A program made the position numbers and the translations under genes. The notes under the pieces are model-generated. The model had not been told where the DNA came from, made no database searches, and worked only from the letters and a program-made list of their open reading frames with translations. From NCBI GenBank assembly GCA_934555855.1, contig CAKTFL010000114.1, positions 1 through 7,039 on the forward strand: a stretch of DNA of 7,039 nucleotides, in the 5' to 3' direction. The stretch is from an uncultured Sphingomonas sp. (GTDB lineage: Bacteria; Pseudomonadota; Alphaproteobacteria; Sphingomonadales; Sphingomonadaceae). Positions 1 to 7,039 of this stretch are shown here, piece by piece (within the stretch, counting starts at the first letter, position 1; the number at the start of each line of letters is the position of its first letter).

Positions 1-2601
1 TCGCTGCAGCGCATCCCCGGCGTCGCGATCGAGCGGCAGGGTGGCGAAGGTCGGCGCATCTCCGTGCGCGGCCTGGGCTCGCAGTTCACCGCCGTCCGCC
101 TCAACGGATTGCAGACCATCGCCGCGGGCGCGGACAACGCGACCCGCTCCTTCGATTTCAACATCTTCGCGTCCGAACTGTTCAATAGCCTGGTCGTGCA
201 CAAGACCTATGAGGCTTTGCTGGACGAGGGATCGCTCGGTGCGGTCGTTGACCTGAATACCGGCAACCCGCTGGCAGGAAAGACCGGCTTCACCGGAGCC
301 TTGAATGTCCAGGGCGCGTACAATTCCAACACCGAGCAGGTGAAGCCGCGCATTGCCGCGCTGCTGTCTTACAAGGCGCCTTCCGGCACCTGGGGCGCGA
401 ACGTCTCCGCCGCTTACTCCAAGACCTTTGCCAAGGAACTGGGCAACGATTCCGTGCGGTGGGCGCAGGCGACCTTCGACTCGGTGAACGGCGTGCCTTG
501 CTACACGGCGCCCAACCGCGGCGGCGCGTATGTCCCGAGTGCCGGCTGCAACGAGGTCGCGCTCGCGTTTCATCCGCGCATTCCCCGCTACGTCGACGAC
601 CGCCGCACGCGCGAGCGGCTGGGCATCACCGGCAGCTTTCAGTTTGCCCCGACCGACGCGACCAATCTGTCGATCGACGGCCTCTACTCGAAGTTCGACG
701 AGTTCCAGGATTTTCGCACGGCCGAGGTGCTGTTCCGCGGCAACGAGCGCGCTACCGATGTCAGCAACTACACGGTTCGGGAGGAGGCGAGCGCGCTCTC
801 TGCCGTGCCCAATCGCACGCTGATTTCCGGCACTTTCAACGATGCGTGGGTTCGTACAGAGCATTACGAGCGGGACCTGAACACCGAATTTTACCAGGGG
901 AGCGCCCGCCTCCAGCAGCGGCTATCCGGCGACGTGAAGATCAATCTGCTCGGCGGCTTGTCCAAGTCGACCAGCGATGTCCCGCGTGAGACGACGATCC
1001 TGTTCGACGACCGCGATGCGGCGAACTTCCGCTATGATTACACCAACATGCGAAATCCCGTCATCGCGTTCGGCACCGACGTGAACAACCCCGGAACCTT
1101 CCAGCTCTCAGAAATCCGCGACAGCCTGTCGACCGTCAAGAACAGCTTCCGCACTGTCTCCGGCGACGTGGAGTGGGACGCGAACAAGAATTTCAAGGTG
1201 CGGCTAGGCGGGTTCTATCGACGCTATGCCTTCGACCGGGTAGGATCGGATCGCAACACGGTCGTTTGTCCGACGGTGACGACGCCGACCCGTGACGTCG
1301 TCCTGGGTACGATCACCTGCACGCCCTCCACCGTGTTCGGGCCATCGGCCGTATACGGCTTCCCGGTCACTCCCGCGCTGACCGAAGCGTTTACCTTGTC
1401 CGACAAGGCGGGAGCACCTGCGGGATCGACGACTAATTGGGTGGTCGCAGACATCCCTGCGGCTGCCGAGTTCACGCGGCTCTACAGCATCACGCCCCGT
1501 CGTAACGACGGTGGAACGCGCGGCGTGATCGAGGAGAGCAAGGGCGGCTACCTGCAGTTCGACGGCAAGGGTCAGGTGCTTGGCATGGACTTCACGCTCA
1601 ATGCCGGCGTTCGATACGCGCGTACGGACCAGAACTCGCGCGGCATTAACAACGGCACGGTTGTGGTGATCGACCGTTCGTACGAAGACTGGCTGCCGGC
1701 CATCAATCTTTCGCTCACGCCGCATCGCGACGTAGTGATCCGCGCCGCCGCATCGGAGGTGATGACGCGCCCCGAACTGGGTGACTTGTCACCTGGCGGC
1801 ACGGTTGACGGCTTCAACTATCGGGTCAGCTTCGGCAATCCGTTCATCGAACCGTACCGCGCGCAGTCCTATGACCTGTCCGTCGAGTGGTACTTCCGCC
1901 CGCAGGCGCTGCTGTCGGTTGCCTATTTCAAGAAGAACGTCGATACGTTTCCGATCGCGCAAAGCACGACGGGCACCTATGCATCCACCGGGCTGCCGAC
2001 GTCGATCATCAACCCGAGCTCTCCCGCTGCCACCAACGTCGAGGGCGCGCCCTGGACCATCGCGTCGATCGTCAACGGCACGGGCGCGAAGATCGACGGC
2101 TTCGAGGTGGCGTTCCAGACGCCGCTCTGGTTCCTGCCGGGTTTTCTAGAGAACTTCGGCGTGCTCGCCAACGCGACCTTCGTGTCGTCGAATGCCAACT
2201 ACAGCGTGCAGGGACCGGGTACGACGATCACCGCGACCGGCGCGATCCCGCTGACGAACGCACGGCTGGATGCACAGCTCTACAACCTGTCCAAGCGGTC
2301 TTACAATGCAACGCTCTACTATGAGGATAGCCGCCTCAGCGCCCGTGTGTCTGGCGCCTACCGCAGCCCTTTCGTAATCGGGCCCAGCGGCACGGGCAAC
2401 GTGTTCGAAGGCAACAACGAGAGCCTCTACGTCGATGCGTCAATCAGCTACCGCATCTTCGAAACGCTGACACTGTCGCTGGAAGGCATCAATCTCACGG
2501 ACGAGCGAACCGACCGGTTTGCCGATCAGGCATCGGATCGGGTGCTGACCTCGACCAGCTTCGGGCGTACGGTCACTGCAGGGGTTCGTTTGGCTTTCTG
2601 A
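1..2601 (+). CDS. TonB-dependent outer-membrane receptor, 5'-truncated by window edge
   Basis: The frame is open from base 1 to the TGA at 2599-2601, giving 866 visible residues; an in-frame GTG at 64 is internal to the plug and is not the start. The product imports a ligand across the outer membrane using TonB-ExbBD energy. Visible at the start is the plug: LQRIPGVAIERQ, then ISVRGLG and VRLNGLQ, then the segment RSFDFNIFASELFNSLVVHK followed by EGSLGAVVDLNTGNPL, which is the hallmark of the Xanthomonas/Caulobacter-type TonB receptor family. From about residue 100 on, aromatic-rich alternating stretches fit a 22-strand barrel (for example LNAGVRYARTDQ near residue 535), and the protein ends TVTAGVRLAF with the terminal Phe typical of outer-membrane barrels. 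Compared with family lengths of about 900-1100, the signal peptide, TonB box and early plug are missing. Two cysteine pairs (residues 167/183 and 423/440 of the visible part) lie in probable loops. The ligand is unknown; the convergent sugar operon hints at a carbohydrate, by proximity only. Confidence 0.95.
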   Translation, partial: SLQRIPGVAIERQGGEGRRISVRGLGSQFTAVRLNGLQTIAAGADNATRSFDFNIFASELFNSLVVHKTYEALLDEGSLGAVVDLNTGNPLAGKTGFTGALNVQGAYNSNTEQVKPRIAALLSYKAPSGTWGANVSAAYSKTFAKELGNDSVRWAQATFDSVNGVPCYTAPNRGGAYVPSAGCNEVALAFHPRIPRYVDDRRTRERLGITGSFQFAPTDATNLSIDGLYSKFDEFQDFRTAEVLFRGNERATDVSNYTVREEASALSAVPNRTLISGTFNDAWVRTEHYERDLNTEFYQGSARLQQRLSGDVKINLLGGLSKSTSDVPRETTILFDDRDAANFRYDYTNMRNPVIAFGTDVNNPGTFQLSEIRDSLSTVKNSFRTVSGDVEWDANKNFKVRLGGFYRRYAFDRVGSDRNTVVCPTVTTPTRDVVLGTITCTPSTVFGPSAVYGFPVTPALTEAFTLSDKAGAPAGSTTNWVVADIPAAAEFTRLYSITPRRNDGGTRGVIEESKGGYLQFDGKGQVLGMDFTLNAGVRYARTDQNSRGINNGTVVVIDRSYEDWLPAINLSLTPHRDVVIRAAASEVMTRPELGDLSPGGTVDGFNYRVSFGNPFIEPYRAQSYDLSVEWYFRPQALLSVAYFKKNVDTFPIAQSTTGTYASTGLPTSIINPSSPAATNVEGAPWTIASIVNGTGAKIDGFEVAFQTPLWFLPGFLENFGVLANATFVSSNANYSVQGPGTTITATGAIPLTNARLDAQLYNLSKRSYNATLYYEDSRLSARVSGAYRSPFVIGPSGTGNVFEGNNESLYVDASISYRIFETLTLSLEGINLTDERTDRFADQASDRVLTSTSFGRTVTAGVRLAF

Positions 2602-2614
2602 AGAATTGGTTTCG

Positions 2615-2639
2615 GCCGATCGGGCCGGTATCGGCTTTT
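2615..2639 (+). terminator. Probable Rho-independent terminator of the TonB receptor gene
   Basis: Thirteen bases after the receptor stop codon, GCCGAT (2615-2620) can pair perfectly with ATCGGC (2630-2635) around a 9-base loop, and TTTT (2636-2639) follows at once. The T run is only four bases and the stem six base pairs, so it is a modest terminator. An alternative pairing of GGCC (2614-2617) with GGCC (2623-2626) competes with it. On the minus strand the hairpin is not followed by Ts, so it should act only on plus-strand transcripts. Confidence 0.55.
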
Positions 2640-2654
2640 CCGGTGCGCGCAATG

Positions 2655-2714
2655 CGGCCGGAAGGCTGATGCCGACCGATCGGACCTTTGCGCAAGGTCG
2701 TGATCTTCCGGTCG
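2655..2714. repeat. Nested inverted repeats between convergent genes
   Basis: The outer arms CGGCCGGAAG (2655-2664) and CTTCCGGTCG (2705-2714) are complementary at 9 of 10 positions. Inside them, GACCTT (2683-2688) pairs perfectly with AAGGTC (2694-2699) around a 5-base loop. The palindrome CCGATCGG occurs at 2676-2683 and also at 2616-2623 in the terminator region. There is no adjacent T run on either strand. It could be an RNA fold that protects or ends the 3' end of one of the converging transcripts, or a protein-binding palindrome; nothing decides between these. Confidence 0.4.
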
Positions 2715-2760
2715 CCCCCAATAGCTGGTGAACGTCGTCGTCGCCGCCGTTCACCTGATA

Positions 2761-2949
2761 GTCGCGGCGCAGTCGAGAGTTGATCGGGTCACGGATGGTG
2801 CCGATCTTCAGACCATGCTCGCGTGCGAACGCGACCCGGTCGTCCAACCGCGCCGTCTTGCCGTCGTCCCTCATTCTCCCCGTTTCGTCATCCACGAGGA
2901 TCACCATGAGGCTGTTGCGCGCATCCCTGATGATCTCCTCGGGCGAGAA
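2761..2949 (-). pseudogene. ribB: Internally deleted ribB remnant (3,4-dihydroxy-2-butanone 4-phosphate synthase)
   Basis: Read on the minus strand from 2949, the translation gives FSPEEIIRDARNSLMVILVDDE (2949-2884), matching the N-terminus of RibB, where an EEII.DAR.G.MVILVDDEDRENEGDL-like segment carries the acidic active-site loop. It then passes in frame into MRDDGKTARLDDRVAFAREHGLKIGTIRD (about 2874-2788) and a degenerating tail to about 2761. That second part matches the C-terminal RibB region with consensus NDDGTMARLPDLVAFA.EHGLKIGTI.DLIAYR. The roughly 140-150 residues that normally lie between them are absent, including most catalytic residues and the dimer core, and the DRENEG part of the acidic loop is lost. 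No GTP cyclohydrolase II domain follows. No convincing ribosome site precedes the ATG at 2907, so I regard it as a non-functional relic. The family match is from memory of RibB consensus sequences, not a search. Confidence 0.72.
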
Positions 2950-2958
2950 GACTCGCCC
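2941..2958 (-). other. Strong GC hairpin just after the isomerase stop codon
   Basis: GGGCGAG (2941-2947) and CTCGCCC (2952-2958) form a perfect 7-base-pair stem with a 4-base loop (UCUU in the minus-strand RNA). It begins 21 bases after the isomerase TAA. No T run follows on the minus strand, so it is not a classic intrinsic terminator; it could stabilise the 3' end of the operon transcript. It also lies within the first codons of the ribB remnant, so it may simply reflect old coding sequence. Confidence 0.4.
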
Positions 2959-2979
2959 ATCTGTTTCCCACGAAGCGGC

Positions 2980-3963
2980 TTACATCGAGGAGAAGAGGGC
3001 GGTTCTGGCCAGGTTCAGCGCGGTTACGGCATCGTGTCGACGCTGCGCTTCACGCATTGCGTCGATGTCGAGCTTGTCCAGTGCGCGTTCTATGGCTTTC
3101 AGGAATCCGATCGCGCTGTTGGCGGCCGCCACGCTGTCCTCCCGGAACGGGAACTGGTCGAGCTGCCAGACACCTTCCCAATTGTTCTTTCGCAGGGTGA
3201 AGAAGAACTCGAACAGCTCGATGGGGTGCACGGAGCCTGCGATCATATCGTCGTCCCAACCGCGCAGGTTGTCGTTGACATCCATGCCGAACAGCCGGCC
3301 ATGGTCGATGGCGAGCTGCGCCGCGTCGGCAGGACTCTCACCGCCGTAAAGCGAGTGGCCGAAATCCAGAAGGATGCCGACGTTGGGCAGACCTATCTTT
3401 TCGACGCCCAAAAGGGTTCGCGCGACGCTGTCGAAGCTCATGTGATTGCGAGGCTCGCGAGGCTTGTACTCGATCACGAACTGCACGTCCGGATTCTGTT
3501 GCGCCAGCTCACCCACACCGTCCAGGCTGGCTCGCCAGAGATCGCCGTGATCTACCTGGAAGGGGTAGTCCCACCCGTCCTGACCTGGCCAGAGCTTTAC
3601 ATAGTTGGCGCCAAAGCGCCGCACCACGTTCGCGGCGTCGTTGATGAGTTCGTTGGCACGCCGCCGTACCCCCAGATCGGGATTGGTGAAAGCGCCCTTC
3701 GCGAACTCGCGCGTGTAGATTTCGGGCGTGATGCCGATCACGCTCAGTCCGTGGCGGTCCAGCGCGGAAGCTACTGCGTCGAGCGAGAGATCCTGGTCGG
3801 CGAACGGGTAGTTGATGTCCACGACGGAGAGGTCGTCCACCTGTCCAGCGAGTTCGATCATCTCCAGCAGGCTACGCGGCGGGCCGTAGCCGTCGGCTGC
3901 ATAGCGATCAACATAGGTGGCGAAGTGCCAGATACCCGCGCCGTACTTCTGCTCGGAAGCCAT
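2980..3963 (-). CDS. Xylose-isomerase-like TIM-barrel sugar isomerase
   Basis: This 327-residue protein is probably a cytoplasmic metal-dependent aldose-ketose isomerase. The segment [10 protein letters not shown] (163-172) mirrors the EPKPNEPR segment of xylose isomerase, placing a metal-bridging Glu at E165 and the catalytic Lys at K167. LLDFGH (198-203) supplies D200 and H203 with the D/E-x-x-H spacing; D228 in MDVNDN, then D237 and D239 in GWDDD, and D269 in [10 protein letters not shown] fill the remaining ligand positions with xylose-isomerase-like spacing. The stretch [18 protein letters not shown] also resembles the Pseudomonas-type L-rhamnose isomerase. At 327 residues it is shorter than those enzymes (about 390-440). 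Start: ATG at 3963 with AAAGGAAAG upstream. It is the last gene of the operon, 21 bases after the binding protein. The substrate is not readable; D-apiose, L-rhamnose-like or other pentose/tetrose substrates are possible. An epimerase role is less likely because the metal site follows the xylose isomerase pattern. Confidence 0.85.
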   Translation of the reverse strand: MASEQKYGAGIWHFATYVDRYAADGYGPPRSLLEMIELAGQVDDLSVVDINYPFADQDLSLDAVASALDRHGLSVIGITPEIYTREFAKGAFTNPDLGVRRRANELINDAANVVRRFGANYVKLWPGQDGWDYPFQVDHGDLWRASLDGVGELAQQNPDVQFVIEYKPREPRNHMSFDSVARTLLGVEKIGLPNVGILLDFGHSLYGGESPADAAQLAIDHGRLFGMDVNDNLRGWDDDMIAGSVHPIELFEFFFTLRKNNWEGVWQLDQFPFREDSVAAANSAIGFLKAIERALDKLDIDAMREAQRRHDAVTALNLARTALFSSM

Positions 3964-3967
3964 AGGT

Positions 3968-3976
3968 CTTTCCTTT
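3968..3976 (-). promoter_or_regulatory. Ribosome binding site of the isomerase gene
   Basis: On the minus strand AAAGGAAAG lies 4 bases before the ATG at 3963, putting the AGGA core 7 bases from the start. It sits in the 21-base gap after the binding-protein stop codon. It is the clearest Shine-Dalgarno sequence in the operon and supports the chosen start. Confidence 0.7.
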
Positions 3977-3984
3977 GCTGGTGC

Positions 3985-5803
<1,819 letters not shown>

Positions 5804-5807
<4 letters not shown>

Positions 5808-6841
5808 TGTGGGGCTCCCTGCGCCATACGTTGCTGGAGCTGATCTAGCATGACGGCGGCGACGATCACCGCCCCTTTAATCACCATCTGCCAGAACTCG
5901 CTTACGCCCATCATCACCATGCCGTCGCCCAGGACCCCGATCACGCAGGCACCGATCAGGGTGCCACCCACGGTTCCACGCCCACCCGCCAGGGACGCGC
6001 CGCCGAGCACGACGGCGGCAATCGCGGACAATTCAAAGGTTCCGCCGGACGCGGGATGCGCGGCGGCAAGGTCGGACGCGACGATCAGGCCGACCAGAGC
6101 GGCACAAGCACCGGATATGACATAGGCCCAGTTCTTGACCCGCTTCACGCGTACGCCGGACAGGAACGCCGCACGTTCGTTCCCGCCAACAGCGTAGAGC
6201 CGCCTGCCGAAGGGGGTGGCGCTCGCGGTCGTGGCGGCGACGATGCCGATCGAGACCAGAAGCAGGACGGGTACCGGAATGCCCAGCAGTCGTCCCGCAC
6301 CCAGGAACTGGAAGCCTCGGTTCCCGAACTCTGGCGTGCCTATCAGGCTTGGGAACGTGGCGCCGTCCGAAATCAGCAGGGCGGTGCCCCGCGCGACATA
6401 GAGCATCCCCAGCGTGGCGATGAACGGGGCCACCCCGAAGCGGGTCACCAGGACGCCGTTTATCGATCCGATCATTGCGCCCAGGCTGACGACCAGCGCG
6501 ATCACGAGGGGGATGGACGGGAACAGGACATAGGCGTCGCCGAGCGGCACGCCGTTGAGGATCAGCGAACCGGCCACCATGCCGGCCAGTCCCGCGATGG
6601 AGCCAACGGACAGGTCGATGCCGCCCGTCAGGACGACGAATGTCATGCCGATCCCCAAGATGGCGATGATCGCCACGTGCTTTGCAAGGATCAGGACGTT
6701 GGCGACCGACAGGAAGTTGGGCGCAAGCGCCGAAAAGAATCCGAGAACCAGAAACAGGGCGATCAGTGCCCGCAGGCGAATCAGGAGCGGCAGGATCCGG
6801 GCCGTGCTCGCGCGCGGGGCTGGAACGGCGGTGTCGGTCAT
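5804..6841 (-). CDS. RbsC-type ABC sugar permease
   Basis: This 345-residue inner-membrane protein is the channel subunit of a monosaccharide ABC importer (BPD_transp_2 family, as in RbsC, XylH and AraH). Family signatures appear in order: LGIGMTFVVLTGGIDLSVGS near residues 62-81, VAPFIATLGMLYVARG near 138-153, the cytoplasmic ATPase-contact loop GRRLYAVGGNERAAFLSGVRVKRVK near 213-237, ELSAIAAVVLGGASLAGGRGT near 271-291, and GVSEFWQMVIKGAVIVAAVML near the end. Many hydrophobic segments fit about 8-10 transmembrane helices. I chose ATG at 6841 (MTDTAVPAPR) over an upstream ATG at 6889 because 6841 makes the classic ATGA overlap with the ATPase stop and has GAGG just upstream; the longer form would add 16 residues that lie inside the ATPase gene. 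The stop overlaps the regulator's TTG. Length matches the family. Confidence 0.94.
5815..5820 (-). promoter_or_regulatory. Ribosome binding site deciding the TTG start of the DeoR gene
   Basis: On the minus strand AGGGAG lies exactly 7 bases before the TTG at 5807. No ATG or GTG exists in that frame nearby, so this site is the main reason to accept TTG as the start. It lies within the last codons of the permease gene, suggesting translational coupling. Confidence 0.6.
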
Positions 6842-7039
6842 GCAGCCTCGATTTGGTGTGGCGCGGGCAGGGACGCGCTGGCCGCGCAAACCAGGAGCTC
6901 TTCGGACGCTTCCGCGACGGGGATGTCCGCGGTAATCCGGCCACCGGCCAGCGTGAGAATGCGATCAGCCGCGCCCATGGCGTCGGGCAGGTCCGACGTG
7001 GAGAATAGGATTGCCATGCCATCCGCTGCCAACAGGCGC
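6838..7039 (-). CDS. RbsA-type ABC sugar-import ATPase, C-terminal end only
   Basis: Only the last 66 residues are in the window; the gene runs in from the right edge. The sequence LLAADGMAILFSTSDLPDAMGAADRILTLAGGRI corresponds to the end of the second nucleotide-binding domain of RbsA/MglA/XylG-type ATPases. There, an LA..G.A.L..SSELPE.....DR..V...G.I segment carries the D-loop-to-switch region; here SDLPD stands for SSELPE and F-S-T for I-S-S. The Walker and signature motifs lie outside. The short tail ending PAPHQIEAA is variable in the family. Its TGA (6840-6838) overlaps the permease ATG as ATGA, so it is translated in the same operon and powers the same importer. Confidence 0.88.
   Translation of the reverse strand, partial: RLLAADGMAILFSTSDLPDAMGAADRILTLAGGRITADIPVAEASEELLVCAASASLPAPHQIEAA

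Noticed and set aside
1204..1725. Minus-strand open frame inside the TonB receptor
   Set aside because: No recognisable motif; it lies wholly antisense to well-matched barrel sequence.
2602..2760. Insertion-sequence or transposon scar near the ribB relic
   Set aside because: The inverted repeats seen are short and have no transposase remnant or flanking target duplication.
2602..2979. Possible FMN riboswitch, suggested by the ribB-like sequence
   Set aside because: An FMN element would lie upstream of ribB, which here is inside the isomerase gene above 2980; I see no RFN-like conserved helices in the intergenic region.
6839..6889. Longer permease start at the ATG at 6889
   Set aside because: It would add 16 Arg-rich residues encoded inside the ATPase gene; the ATG at 6841 has the ATGA overlap and an upstream GAGG.
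6033..7022. A 329-codon minus-strand frame over the permease and ATPase
   Set aside because: Arg-rich shadow frame of the RbsC-type permease; it lacks hydrophobic segments or any family motif.

Overview
The window is GC-rich with dense, tightly packed genes and looks like a Gram-negative proteobacterial chromosome. A large TonB-dependent receptor of the Xanthomonas/Caulobacter type, together with the codon use, suggests an alphaproteobacterium of the sphingomonad or Caulobacter kind. This is inference; no taxonomic marker gene is present.

Layout: (1) Bases 1-2601, plus strand: a TonB-dependent outer-membrane receptor, open at the left edge, so its signal peptide, TonB box and first part of the plug lie outside. 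(2) Bases 2602-2979: a convergent intergenic stretch. It holds a terminator-like hairpin for the receptor, a nested inverted repeat, and on the minus strand an apparent internally deleted remnant of ribB (3,4-dihydroxy-2-butanone 4-phosphate synthase). (3) Bases 2980-7039, minus strand, read right to left: a sugar-import and isomerisation operon. Its order is ABC ATPase (C-terminal end only), RbsC-type permease, DeoR-type repressor, RbsB-type periplasmic binding protein, and a xylose-isomerase-like TIM-barrel enzyme. The first four genes overlap by 3-4 bases and the last follows after 21 bases, so one transcript is likely. Its promoter and any sugar kinase or dehydrogenase would lie beyond the right edge.

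How it may work together: the binding protein captures a monosaccharide or polyol-like ligand (almost all ribose-contacting positions of RbsB are kept), the permease and ATPase import it, and the enzyme interconverts the aldose and ketose forms using a complete xylose-isomerase-type metal site. The DeoR protein probably represses the operon until a phosphorylated sugar intermediate appears. The substrate cannot be read from the sequence. The convergent TonB receptor might carry the same or a related glycan across the outer membrane, but only proximity suggests this.

The most unusual item is the ribB remnant: the first ~22 recognisable residues of a RibB protein joined in frame to its last ~40, with roughly 140-150 residues missing between, directly behind the isomerase stop codon and in the same frame. 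I found no CRISPR array, tRNA, rRNA, insertion sequence or defence system.
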